Source: an uncultured Paracoccaceae bacterium (GTDB lineage: Bacteria; Pseudomonadota; Alphaproteobacteria; Rhodobacterales; Rhodobacteraceae). From it: a stretch of DNA of 64,000 nt. Both the position numbers and the translations under genes were made by a program. The notes below the pieces were generated by a model. It was given only the letters and a program-made list of their open reading frames with translations, did not search any database and was not told where the DNA came from. This document shows, in pieces, positions 29,626-38,868 of the stretch (position 1 is its first letter; each line of letters begins with the position of its first letter). The stretch is taken from assembly GCA_913061275.1 (NCBI GenBank), contig CAJXSR010000014.1, forward strand, positions 25,565 to 89,564, written 5' to 3'.

Positions 29626-31457
29626 TGCTGAGGGCTTTCGCATTATTCATTCTTTTTCAGGCTTTCCTACTGGCTTTGCCCGCGACCGCGCCCCAATATA
29701 GCTCATATGCCAAAACCAAACCGGCCCCATATGGTGCCCAGAAATGGCGTGAAAAAAAGGGCGCAATTACCAATGGTGATCGCGAAAGGTTGGCCAAGTT
29801 CACTGCTTATCTTGGCGGGCGCCATAAAGATAAGGACGGCAACAAGATAGAGGTGGTTCACCTGTCGATCAAGGGGGACCCGGAATATCGAAAACATCTG
29901 GAAGACAATGGGTTGGAATTTCTCGATTCCATCGATAATGATACCGGATTGCAAGTCACATTGGTGCGGGACAAGGATTCTGGACGGGTCTTTATCTTGC
30001 CGCGTGGAACCGAAGCCCACTACGAAACAAAAAAGGACGTGACCAAAGCGGATTTTGGTACTTTTTATAAGGGCCAGTTGGAAATCGGCAAAAAACAATA
30101 CGAGTCGGGTAAGAAAAAAATTGCGGAATGGATAAATAAATACAAAGACAAAGGTGGTGTCGAGGTCATCGGCCATTCGTTGGGCGGGGCCATCGGGCAA
30201 CGGATATTTCTGGATAATGCGGAAAGTATTACCTCTGTCACGGTGTTCAATTCACCTGGTCTGGAACTTGAAACCGTCAATAACGCCCTGTCAAAGCCAT
30301 CACAAATGAAAAAAATGATGAACCCGGACGGCAGCCTTAAGCTGAATGTTTTCAATGTCAAAAATGATCTTGTCGGATCGGGTGGCGGCATCATTGTTCC
30401 GGGCAATGTGGTGATGGCCGAAGGCGGGGACTTGTCTAAAGGTGGAAACCCGCTCACAGTCTGGAAGAATGCTCATACCAAACTGATCTTCGGCCCGGAT
30501 GTGAAACGTGAACCTATGGATTATTACCGCTATCAGTCATGGCGTGACCGCAGCGGGTTTCTGGCCGAGAATATGACCAAGGATATAGCCCGGGCTGTGT
30601 TTAATATAACCAACTTCAAAAGCCCGATCAAAAATGAACTGAGCGATCTGCTGGGCCGACTTTCGCAATATCAGAATGCCATTTTGCGCGATATAGGCCG
30701 AGAAAAGCGCGACAAGTGGCGTAAGAGCAAAAAGAAAAAGCGCGGTAAGGATAAAAAGCCGAATCTGGACAAAATCGTAACCGCCGTGATCGACAAAACC
30801 CAGCTGGACGTCGAAAAAGGGCGTAAGCCACCGACAAAGAATAATAAAAAGAAAAAAGTGGTGAAAAAACCGAAGAAAAAAACACCTAAACCGCCAACGC
30901 TGCCAGCGGATGACATGTCAGGCGCATATGCTGGTAAACTGACGGGTACATGGTTCTATAAGGGCGAACTGAATTGGGAAATCCTTGATGGGAAATTTAA
31001 TTTTCGCATTGATGGCACCAAAGTATCTGGGCCTTTCGAAGGCACAGCCAAGGAAAAGGATATGTTTCCCACTATTGGCTCCAATAAAATAGAGTACTTA
31101 GTTTACGTATTCAAAGGTAAAATCAGCGGTAAATACGACCCCAAATCAGGAAGAATATCGACTGATGTTACTGGCAGCTGGAGCGGTCAAGGGGAACGCG
31201 GTATAATTGATGACGGTTATTTTCTGGCTAAACGTGAACCGAATGGGTTTGTTGGTAGTTGGATGGTTGAGGGTATTGGTAATAGGTTCCCAGGTGGTTC
31301 ATATTCTGGCGACTGGCAGGCTGCGATAAAAAATGTGACCGTAACCAAAGAAGTTAAGAAGGAAAGCTCAGAGTTGGTCGGATGGGACGCATATATGTGC
31401 AAAACCTACACAGATGATTGGGATCAAATGGCCCGAATGGGCATTCATTGCGAATAA
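29625..31457 (+). CDS. exported lipase/alpha-beta-hydrolase-like protein with Lys-rich linker and C-terminal beta domain
   Basis: VEVIGHSLGGAIGQRIF (GxSxG of class 3 lipases); KSKKKKRGKDKKPN and NNKKKKVVKKPKKKTPKPP linkers; ATG overlaps the upstream TGA. Confidence 0.75.
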   Translation: MLRAFALFILFQAFLLALPATAPQYSSYAKTKPAPYGAQKWREKKGAITNGDRERLAKFTAYLGGRHKDKDGNKIEVVHLSIKGDPEYRKHLEDNGLEFLDSIDNDTGLQVTLVRDKDSGRVFILPRGTEAHYETKKDVTKADFGTFYKGQLEIGKKQYESGKKKIAEWINKYKDKGGVEVIGHSLGGAIGQRIFLDNAESITSVTVFNSPGLELETVNNALSKPSQMKKMMNPDGSLKLNVFNVKNDLVGSGGGIIVPGNVVMAEGGDLSKGGNPLTVWKNAHTKLIFGPDVKREPMDYYRYQSWRDRSGFLAENMTKDIARAVFNITNFKSPIKNELSDLLGRLSQYQNAILRDIGREKRDKWRKSKKKKRGKDKKPNLDKIVTAVIDKTQLDVEKGRKPPTKNNKKKKVVKKPKKKTPKPPTLPADDMSGAYAGKLTGTWFYKGELNWEILDGKFNFRIDGTKVSGPFEGTAKEKDMFPTIGSNKIEYLVYVFKGKISGKYDPKSGRISTDVTGSWSGQGERGIIDDGYFLAKREPNGFVGSWMVEGIGNRFPGGSYSGDWQAAIKNVTVTKEVKKESSELVGWDAYMCKTYTDDWDQMARMGIHCE

Positions 31458-31469
31458 CCCGAGGAAAAT

Positions 31470-31535
31470 ATGATCATGAAATGCTGTCAGACATGTTTGA
31501 TGGTTTTGTGGCTGATCTCTATTTTTGGTAAATGA
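31470..31535 (+). CDS. short ORF MIMKCCQTCLMVLWLISIFGK, possible truncated signal peptide or small peptide
   Basis: GAGGA 4-5 nt before ATG; directly downstream of the lipase gene; abuts the IS6 remnant. Confidence 0.35.
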   Translation: MIMKCCQTCLMVLWLISIFGK

Positions 31536-31800
31536 TAACAAGTTCTCCCTTCAAAACTTCACCAGAAGTCATCCGCTTCACGGTAATGTATTATGTTAGC
31601 CATCCACTCAGTTTTCGCCAGTTGAAGATATATTGCATGAACGCATCTATCGGGCTTTTGCAAAGCAAAACCCTACGGGCATCGGGTAGTGATATTTGCC
31701 ATGAAACTGTACGATTCCGAGTGAACCGATTTGGCGCATAGTACGCCAAGGATAATCGAAAGAAGAAAGCGTGGCACCATCCAATTTTGCTGTAGCATCT
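31532..31800 (+). pseudogene. decayed IS6-family transposase N-terminal fragment
   Basis: SPFKTSPEVIRFTVMYYVSHPLSFRQLKIYCMNASIG...ICHETVRFRVNRFGA*YAKDNRKKKAWH resembles the IS6 N-terminus (xxPxxVIRxAVxxYxxxxLSxRxVExLLxERGIxVSHETVRxWxxRFGPxFA); in-frame stops. Confidence 0.75.
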
Positions 31801-31987
31801 GGATGTCCAGTCTGGGGATTGCACCATTGAATGGCCGGTTTGTGGAAATCAACTAAACATAAGCCCCTTCATTGAAGGTCCGCTTACCGCCCTTAGTGCC
31901 GAAATGTGGGAGATTTCGAACGGCAACTAAGTCCGCAAAGCTGCCGTTCCTGGACTATTGGTGGTTTACATGGTGGAAATACTTGCC

Positions 31988-33826
31988 TTACCCCTCCATC
32001 GCTTCCAACTCATCAATCATAGAACTGATCAAACTCAGCCCCTTATCCCAGAACTTTGGATCACTGGCATCCAGACCAAACGGGGCCAGCAGTTCTTTGT
32101 GGTGTTTTGAACCACCTGCACGCAGCATATCGAAATATTTTGCCTGAAAGTCAGGGTCACCTTCTGCATAAACTGCATAAAGCGCATTCACCAGCCCGTC
32201 GCCGAACGCATAGGCGTAAACGTAGAATGGTGAGTGGATGAAGTGCGGGATATAGGCCCAGAAGGTTTCATAGCCGTCCATGAAGTTGAACACGGGGCCA
32301 AGGCTTTCGCCCTGCACCGACATCCATATTTCGTTGATCTGGTCAGGGGTTAATTCACCTGTCGAGCGTGCCGCATGTAGTTTGCATTCAAAGTCGTAAA
32401 ACGCGATTTGGCGCACCACGGTGTTAATCATATCTTCAACTTTGCCTGCAAGCAAACGCTTGCGTGTGGCTTTGTCAGGGGCATTGTCCAGCAATTTGCG
32501 GAAAGTTAGCATTTCGCCAAAAACGCTGGCGGTTTCAGCCAATGTTAGCGGTGTTGAGGATAGCAATTCACCCTGATCTGCCGCTAAAACCTGATGTACA
32601 CCGTGGCCCAGTTCATGCGCTAAAGTCATTACATCCCGTTGTTTTCCAAGGTAATTCAGCATCACATAGGGATGTACATCTGTTACTGTGGGATGGGCAA
32701 AAGCACCCGGTGCCTTGCCGGGCTTTACGCCTGCATCAATCCAGCCTTTGTCAAAGAAAGGTTCAGCGATTTTGGCCATTTCAGGGTCGAAATCTGCATA
32801 AGCTTCCAGCACCATAGAACGCGCATCATCCCATGAAACCGCTGCCGTATCTTCATTAGGCAAGGGCGCATTGCGATCCCACATCTCTAACGTTTCCAAC
32901 CCCATCCATTTTGCCTTTAGCGCATAATAACGGTACGATAATTTTGGATAAGCGGCGACGACTGCATCGCGCAATGCCTCTACCACTTCGGGTTCTACAT
33001 GATTGGCCAAATGGCGGCCCGCTTGCGGGGTTGGCAGACCGCGCCATCGATCTTCTACCTCTTTTTCTTTGGCTAATGTATTGGTGATACGTGCGAACAG
33101 CGATATGTTGCCTTGGAACACTTTAACCAAAGCTTTTGCACCCATTTCGCGTTTCGAGCGATCTGCATCGGATAACAAATTCAGTGTGGCCTCTAGGTTC
33201 ATCTCTTCGCCGTCCACGTCAAAGGTTAGCCCCGCCATGGTTTCATCAAACAGGCGGTTCCATGCGGCTGCACCTACAACAGATTGATCGTGCAGGAATT
33301 TTTCCAACTCATCCGACAACTGATAAGGCTTCATCGCCCGCATCTGATCCAAGATAGGTTTGTATCGTGCCAACCCTGTATTTGACGCAACCATTGCATC
33401 TAATTGGGCATCATCCACACGGTTTAACTCTAGTGAAAAGAACACCATTGGTGTTGACATATCAGTGATTGCACCTTGCATATCAGACATGAACTTGCCG
33501 CGATCTGCATCGGTAGTATTTTGATAATATCTCAGGCCTGCAAATGACATCACACGGCCCATAATGCCTTGGATTTTTTCAAAACGCTGAATGCATTTTA
33601 GCAGGCCAGTGGCATCTAGATCGGCTAGTTTACCTTCATAATCAGCCGCAAAAGACGGGCATTCACTGCTTAACCACTTCATATCGCGTGTTATCTCTGG
33701 CCCATCGGTGCTGGGGTATAGATCATCCAAGTTCCATTCTGGTAAATCCCCGAAATCATTGTTTGCAGCCCCATCGCGCATATCGCGGGGCAAGTCGGGT
33801 TGGATTGTGGTGAATGGCTTGAACAT
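31988..33826 (-). CDS. pepF: M3 family oligoendopeptidase F
   Basis: TLAHELGHGVHQVLA zinc motif; 612 aa; GDLPEWNLDDLYPSTDGPEI N-terminus. Confidence 0.92.
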   Translation of the reverse strand: MFKPFTTIQPDLPRDMRDGAANNDFGDLPEWNLDDLYPSTDGPEITRDMKWLSSECPSFAADYEGKLADLDATGLLKCIQRFEKIQGIMGRVMSFAGLRYYQNTTDADRGKFMSDMQGAITDMSTPMVFFSLELNRVDDAQLDAMVASNTGLARYKPILDQMRAMKPYQLSDELEKFLHDQSVVGAAAWNRLFDETMAGLTFDVDGEEMNLEATLNLLSDADRSKREMGAKALVKVFQGNISLFARITNTLAKEKEVEDRWRGLPTPQAGRHLANHVEPEVVEALRDAVVAAYPKLSYRYYALKAKWMGLETLEMWDRNAPLPNEDTAAVSWDDARSMVLEAYADFDPEMAKIAEPFFDKGWIDAGVKPGKAPGAFAHPTVTDVHPYVMLNYLGKQRDVMTLAHELGHGVHQVLAADQGELLSSTPLTLAETASVFGEMLTFRKLLDNAPDKATRKRLLAGKVEDMINTVVRQIAFYDFECKLHAARSTGELTPDQINEIWMSVQGESLGPVFNFMDGYETFWAYIPHFIHSPFYVYAYAFGDGLVNALYAVYAEGDPDFQAKYFDMLRAGGSKHHKELLAPFGLDASDPKFWDKGLSLISSMIDELEAMEG

Positions 33827-33897
33827 GTGGGTCGCTCCTGAAGTGTCTATACAGAAGATGTAAGGCCTATGATGTGGAAGGGAAAGCCCCGATCACG

Positions 33898-34194
33898 TTA
33901 AATTTCATATGATGGTTTTTGTTCGGTTGGTATTTTCGGTTTTGGTTTGCGCCGTATGATTATATCGCCATTTGGCAGCACTTCGGGCAGTTCATATTGG
34001 CTAAGATCATCGATTTTATCATGCAAAGAATTTAGCAGGGGGCCTAGGTCATCTACCCAACTTTCGAAAAACTGTTGGGTATCTTCAGAGAGTTCTTCTA
34101 ACCCTTTGCGTAATTCTTCCCAATCTTTGGTGTCGGATTGGGCAGGGCTGGCCATTAGTGTGGCGATCAGGGCGGTGTATAGAAAATGCTTCAT
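33898..34194 (-). CDS. small exported protein of unknown function
   Basis: Signal peptide MKHFLYTALIATLMASPAQS; WEELRKGLEELSEDTQQFFESWVDDLGPLLNSL. Confidence 0.7.
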   Translation of the reverse strand: MKHFLYTALIATLMASPAQSDTKDWEELRKGLEELSEDTQQFFESWVDDLGPLLNSLHDKIDDLSQYELPEVLPNGDIIIRRKPKPKIPTEQKPSYEI

Positions 34195-34233
34195 AGTGTT
34201 AATATAGGGTATATTTGTGAATATTTTACCCCT

Positions 34234-35271
34234 CTATGTTAAATCAAAGTCAATCGTTACAGGAAAATGGTCAGATGCGGTTAGCAAAGCATCGCATAAA
34301 CCCTTGTTGTCAAAGCAATCTGGGTCATTAAACGGATGCCATATTTTCCATGTTGGCGTGGCTGATTTTGCCAGATCGGGGGATGCCATGATGAAATCCA
34401 GCAGGGCATTCAAGTAAGTCTTATCGCGGTGATTATAAAATCGTGATGTAGTGGGCGCAGTGCCAGAACGGGCTGACATGGCGGTCTCTGCATGGGGTTC
34501 ACGCAATACGCGGTTAAGCGGTTTTCCGACCCCCATAACAATTTCTATTCCTGATTGACCAAACAGTTTTTCATATTCATCTAAGCCTGGGCCATCGTTG
34601 AAATCACCCAGTACAATCAAATCATCGCCCGCATCTAAATGCTGTTCTACGCGCTTTCGCAGCCAGATACACTGGGCCAGTTGTTTGCGCCTATTTTCTA
34701 TGGAAATACGCACCTCTTGTTTTGGTGTCCTAGCGCCATGCGGGGCTTTGGATTTGGCATGAACACCAATCACCCGCATCGGGTTTCCGACCTTCGGGGT
34801 TAGTAAAAGTTCCAACGGGGGTTTGGAAAATGTGATTTTTTCAGGCTTGGCATCAACATCCACATCCAAGTGAAATACACCGTCAAACCTTGGGTTATCA
34901 TGCGCCCCGGTTGTAGCTGTAGCTTGCCCTAAGGGCACGTGTTCTACATCCATAATTTGCGGGTCATATAAAAAGGCAATTTCTTGGGTTGTGTCATTGG
35001 CAAAACCGATAATGGCTTTGTTTTGGCGTAAATTGAATTTCGTGGAAAAATTTTCCAACGCAGTAATGGCAGATTGATTTATGCTAGTGTCTGGTGCTTC
35101 AATAATCATAATAGCGTCAGCATTAATAGCTTTGATTACAGATGCTATCGCATTGATTTGCATTGATTTTGTGACATTCCACTTACCTGACCAGCTACCA
35201 TCATCTATCAGATTATCACTCTGGTCGAATAATCGGGAAAACCATTCAATATTATAGGTAGCAAGCCGCAT
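34234..35271 (-). CDS. endonuclease/exonuclease/phosphatase family protein
   Basis: MRLATYNIEWFSRLFD, VLGDFNDGPGLDEYE, SDHFPVTIDF motifs. Confidence 0.88.
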   Translation of the reverse strand: MRLATYNIEWFSRLFDQSDNLIDDGSWSGKWNVTKSMQINAIASVIKAINADAIMIIEAPDTSINQSAITALENFSTKFNLRQNKAIIGFANDTTQEIAFLYDPQIMDVEHVPLGQATATTGAHDNPRFDGVFHLDVDVDAKPEKITFSKPPLELLLTPKVGNPMRVIGVHAKSKAPHGARTPKQEVRISIENRRKQLAQCIWLRKRVEQHLDAGDDLIVLGDFNDGPGLDEYEKLFGQSGIEIVMGVGKPLNRVLREPHAETAMSARSGTAPTTSRFYNHRDKTYLNALLDFIMASPDLAKSATPTWKIWHPFNDPDCFDNKGLCDALLTASDHFPVTIDFDLT

Positions 35272-35957
35272 CAGGCATCCTTATGGGTTTCGCTAATCTC
35301 TTCCCACGCTCTATTAATTGCGATCATCCGTTTTGTTGCCATCGTTATTGCCTCTTCTGGCAGGCCTTGGGCAATTAATTGATCGGGGTGAGTTTCGCGG
35401 ATTTTTTGCCGCCATTTTTTGCGAATTTCGGGTAAGTCTGTCTGGGGTGTAACCCCAAGCACATCATAGGCGTCAGGTGGCGCATCTGGTACAAACCGCG
35501 TGCGAAAACTGCGGTATGTAACCTCATCAATACCAAAGATATTTGCAACCTTATGAACATAGTCGTCTTCATTTGGGTGATAGTTTCCATCGGCAACTGC
35601 GATGTGAAATAATCCCTCTACCAAGTTTTCCAATACTGCGGGGTCTTGTTTAAACATCTTTGCAATCTGGGCCGCATATATTTCATAGCCAGCAACGTCT
35701 TGGCGGGCCAAGTTAAACAGTTTTGCGGCTTGCGAGGTGTCGCGGTTCGGGATGTGAAAAACTTGGCGAAAGGCAGCAATTTCATCGCGTGTTACCAAGC
35801 CATCTGCCTTGGCCATTTTGGCGCCAAGTGCGATTACAGCGATTGTAAAGGCGATGCTTTTTTCCGGTGGTTTTTGCAGCTTTTCCAAAACAGATGATAG
35901 GGCATCACCCTTGGTAATAGCCGATAAACTATCAGAGATTTTTGACCAAACAGACAT
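35271..35957 (-). CDS. TerB-like + J-domain protein (DjlA-like)
   Basis: TerB-like helical region, then DAYDVLGVTPQTDLPEIRKKWRQKIRETHPDQLIAQG (HPD of J-domain). Confidence 0.87.
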   Translation of the reverse strand: MSVWSKISDSLSAITKGDALSSVLEKLQKPPEKSIAFTIAVIALGAKMAKADGLVTRDEIAAFRQVFHIPNRDTSQAAKLFNLARQDVAGYEIYAAQIAKMFKQDPAVLENLVEGLFHIAVADGNYHPNEDDYVHKVANIFGIDEVTYRSFRTRFVPDAPPDAYDVLGVTPQTDLPEIRKKWRQKIRETHPDQLIAQGLPEEAITMATKRMIAINRAWEEISETHKDA

Positions 35958-35987
35958 ATAAGCGGCCCTTTTAAAGTAATAAACTGG

Positions 35988-36476
35988 TTACATGAACTTT
36001 TGCATCAAAATCAGATCGTGCCAACTGCCAAATTTAAAACCTACCTGTTTAATATGTGCAACTTGTTGGTAGCCAATCGCCTTATGAAATAATTGCGCGG
36101 TTGTGTTTTGCGCACTAATCCCTGCAATTAACACATGCACTTGGGTGTCGCGTGCATGGTTTTCCAACTTATCCATTAAACTACGGCCCAGACCTTTGCC
36201 TGTGGCGGAAGGCGCAAGTATAATCGAATGCTCCATTGTGTGCGCATACCCAGGGCCGCTTCGAAACGAGGAATATGTGGCAAAACCCAAGATGCCCGCA
36301 TCACTTTGTGCCACATAAAACCCATGATTAAGTTCGGCCCGTTGTGTAATCATAGCCTGCACTTCAACCACAGTTTTTTGGTCGCTGGTAAATGTATTTT
36401 CCGTGCCCCGGATCATCGGGTTCCATATCTGGGCGATACTTTTCGCATCTTTTATAGATGCTGGGCGGATTAACAC
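35988..36476 (-). CDS. GNAT family N-acetyltransferase
   Basis: MLIRPASIKDAKSIAQIWNP...APSATGKGLGRSLMDKLENHA. Confidence 0.87.
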   Translation of the reverse strand: MLIRPASIKDAKSIAQIWNPMIRGTENTFTSDQKTVVEVQAMITQRAELNHGFYVAQSDAGILGFATYSSFRSGPGYAHTMEHSIILAPSATGKGLGRSLMDKLENHARDTQVHVLIAGISAQNTTAQLFHKAIGYQQVAHIKQVGFKFGSWHDLILMQKFM

Positions 36477-36622
36477 GTTGATTTTCCTTCTAGCTGAATT
36501 AAGTGTGCCCCATCAGCATAATTTTGCAAGAATGAATTGCACGCATAGCGTATATCTTTGGTATGGTTTTGTGTTGACTTAGCTCTGCCTATCACAGCCA
36601 TATGCATTAATTGGAGAATAAT

Positions 36623-37669
36623 ATGAAATACAATATTTTAGGAACCACAGACCTGAAGGTTAGTGAATTATGTCTGGGTTCAATGACATGGGGCACACAA
36701 AACACCACGGATGAGGGCCATGCGCAAATTGATATGGCACTGGATTACGGTGTGAATATCATCGACACGGCTGAAATGTATCCGGTAAACCCGCTGAGCA
36801 AGGAAACCCAAGGTGACACGGAACGTGTTATTGGTAAGTGGGTAGCTAAATCGGGCAAGCGCAAAGACGTGATGATTGCCACCAAAGCATCAGGTGCGGG
36901 CTATATGAACGTGCGCGATGGTGCGCCCATTTCGCCTGAAACCATTCATGTGGCGGTAGAGGCATCGTTGAAATCCTTACAAACCGATTACATTGACCTG
37001 TACCAGTTGCATTGGCCCAATCGTGGCTCATATATGTTTCGCCAAAATTGGAACTTTGACCCCTCTAACCAGAACAAACAACAGACTTTAGATCACATTG
37101 TTTCCATATTGGAAACAATGCAGGGCCTTGTTGATGCAGGTAAAATTCGCCATTTTGGCCTGTCTAACGACAGTGCTTGGGGTACGTCACAATGGCTGCG
37201 CGTAGCGCAGGATCGCGGCCTGCCACGTGTGCAATCCATACAGAATGAATACAGCCTATTGTGCCGCTTGTTCGATACCGATCTGGCCGAATTGTGCCAT
37301 AATGAACAGGTTGGATTATTGTCATTTTCACCTTTGGCCACAGGGCTTTTGACGGGAAAATATGCTGGTGGCACTACTATCCCCAAAGGTTCGCGTATGT
37401 CGCTTAGCCCAGAATTAGGCGGGCGCATCACACCCCAAGTTTGGCCTGCTGTTGCTGCTTATCAGGCGATTGCGGATAGGCATGGATTGAACCTTGCGCA
37501 AATGGCGCTTGCTTGGTGCCGCACGCGACCTTTCATGGCTTCGGCGATTTTTGGGGCGACTAAGATGGATCAGTTGGAACTTGCGCTAAAATCTACCGAA
37601 GTGGTGTTAAGTGATGACGTTTTGGCGGATATTACCGCCGCCCACAAAGCCCACCCGATGCCTTACTAA
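36623..37669 (+). CDS. aldo/keto reductase (Tas-like)
   Basis: MKYNILGTTDLKVSELCLGSMTWGTQNT...NIIDTAEMYPVNPLSKETQGDTE. Confidence 0.9.
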   Translation: MKYNILGTTDLKVSELCLGSMTWGTQNTTDEGHAQIDMALDYGVNIIDTAEMYPVNPLSKETQGDTERVIGKWVAKSGKRKDVMIATKASGAGYMNVRDGAPISPETIHVAVEASLKSLQTDYIDLYQLHWPNRGSYMFRQNWNFDPSNQNKQQTLDHIVSILETMQGLVDAGKIRHFGLSNDSAWGTSQWLRVAQDRGLPRVQSIQNEYSLLCRLFDTDLAELCHNEQVGLLSFSPLATGLLTGKYAGGTTIPKGSRMSLSPELGGRITPQVWPAVAAYQAIADRHGLNLAQMALAWCRTRPFMASAIFGATKMDQLELALKSTEVVLSDDVLADITAAHKAHPMPY

Positions 37670-38575
37670 ATGGCACTCTGGATACCCATAACGATTTTTG
37701 CAGCATTTGCGCAGAACCTGCGCTTTATGCTGCAAAAGCATTTGAAAGCAACCAAGCTAACCACGGGCGGTGCCACATTCGCACGGTTTCTGTTTGCAAC
37801 CCCAATAGCGATATTTTTGGTTGTACTTATGGCTAATCTTGGCTGGGAAATACCACAAGGCTCAAACCGCACATGGGCCTTTGTTATCACTGGGGGTACG
37901 GCACAAATATTGGCAACAATGTTGGTGGTGGCGTTGTTTGCTGAACGTAATTTTGCGGTTGGCATAACCCTGAAGAAAACCGAAGCGATGTTAACGGCGA
38001 TCGTTGGTTTTATCGTTTTGGGGGAAGGTCTGTCGCTTTGGGCGGGTTTTGCAATTTTGATTGGCATCTTCGGGGTGATTTTACTATCTGACCCCCCGAA
38101 ACAAACGGATGGCAGCTGGTATAAACGTATATTCAACCGTGCATCGGCCTACGGTATTGGGTCGGGTGCTATATTTGCGGTTTCAGCTACGTGTTATCGC
38201 GGGGCCAGCCTATCGTTAAGCTCGGGTGATTTTATTATTCGTGCGGTGTTCACATTAGCATGTGTCACCACATTTCAGACCATCGCGATGAGCATATGGT
38301 TACGGTTAAAAGAGCCAGGTGAAATTGGCCGCGTGTTGAAATCATGGCGGGTGACAATGCTGGTGGGTATCACAGGTGTGCTGGGGTCTTTGGGCTGGTT
38401 CATGGCATTCACATTACAAAATGCAGCTTATGTGAAAGCTTTGGGGCAGATCGAATTAGTGTTCACATTTGCAGCTTCTTACCTGATTTTCAAAGAACGC
38501 AGCACAGGTCGCGAAATTGTCGGTATTGGGCTGGTTGTGGTTAGTATATTATTGCTGATCTTGGTGATCCGGTAG
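37670..38575 (+). CDS. EamA/DMT-family transporter
   Basis: Multi-TM 301 aa; EAMLTAIVGFIVLGEGLSLWAGFAILIGIFGVILLS. Confidence 0.85.
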   Translation: MALWIPITIFAAFAQNLRFMLQKHLKATKLTTGGATFARFLFATPIAIFLVVLMANLGWEIPQGSNRTWAFVITGGTAQILATMLVVALFAERNFAVGITLKKTEAMLTAIVGFIVLGEGLSLWAGFAILIGIFGVILLSDPPKQTDGSWYKRIFNRASAYGIGSGAIFAVSATCYRGASLSLSSGDFIIRAVFTLACVTTFQTIAMSIWLRLKEPGEIGRVLKSWRVTMLVGITGVLGSLGWFMAFTLQNAAYVKALGQIELVFTFAASYLIFKERSTGREIVGIGLVVVSILLLILVIR

Positions 38576-38655
38576 GGTGAAATTCACACGGTTTTGCCTT
38601 TGCGCCTTTAGCGACCTATGTTACCCCAGATCAAACGGTCGAGCGTGATGGTACG

Positions 38656-38684
38656 TTGACAGGATTACTAATGTCTTTTAAAAT
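38656..38684 (+). promoter_or_regulatory. candidate sigma70 promoter TTGACA-N17-TAAAAT upstream of the ABC-F gene
   Basis: TTGACA 38656-38661, 17-nt spacer, TAAAAT 38679-38684. Confidence 0.65.
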
Positions 38685-38729
38685 ACCTTCATAAGGTCAC
38701 AATCAACAATAGGGGGACACGAGCTGAGC

Positions 38730-38777
38730 ATGCGTATCATTCGCCGACTTCAGTATGGTCCCCGTTACGCCCTGTAA
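38730..38777 (+). CDS. candidate regulatory leader peptide MRIIRRLQYGPRYAL of the ABC-F gene
   Basis: 15-codon ORF with upstream AGGGGGA; TAA lies in the 5' arm of hairpin 38770-38791. Confidence 0.5.
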   Translation: MRIIRRLQYGPRYAL

Positions 38778-38791
38778 ATTCGTTTGCAGGG
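38770..38791 (+). promoter_or_regulatory. UUCG-capped hairpin overlapping the leader-peptide stop codon
   Basis: CCCTGTAAA-TTCG-TTTGCAGGG, 9 bp with one U-G wobble. Confidence 0.65.
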
Positions 38792-38829
38792 TTGGCCTGA
38801 AAACAATCTAGTTAATCGGTCTGCCTACA

Positions 38830-38854
38830 GCCGCGTTGCGGCCAAATTTTGTTT
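38830..38854 (+). terminator. terminator-like hairpin in the ABC-F leader
   Basis: GCCGC-GTT-GCGGC followed by CAAATTTTGTTT, 15-40 nt before the ABC-F ATG. Confidence 0.45.
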
Positions 38855-38868
38855 GATCTGAGCTTCCA

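Noticed and set aside
22958-31457. Type VI secretion or toxin-immunity locus, suggested by Sel1 repeats plus a lipase
   Set aside because: No VgrG, PAAR, Hcp or other T6SS genes in the window; all products carry Sec-type signal peptides, so direct evidence for T6SS is lacking.
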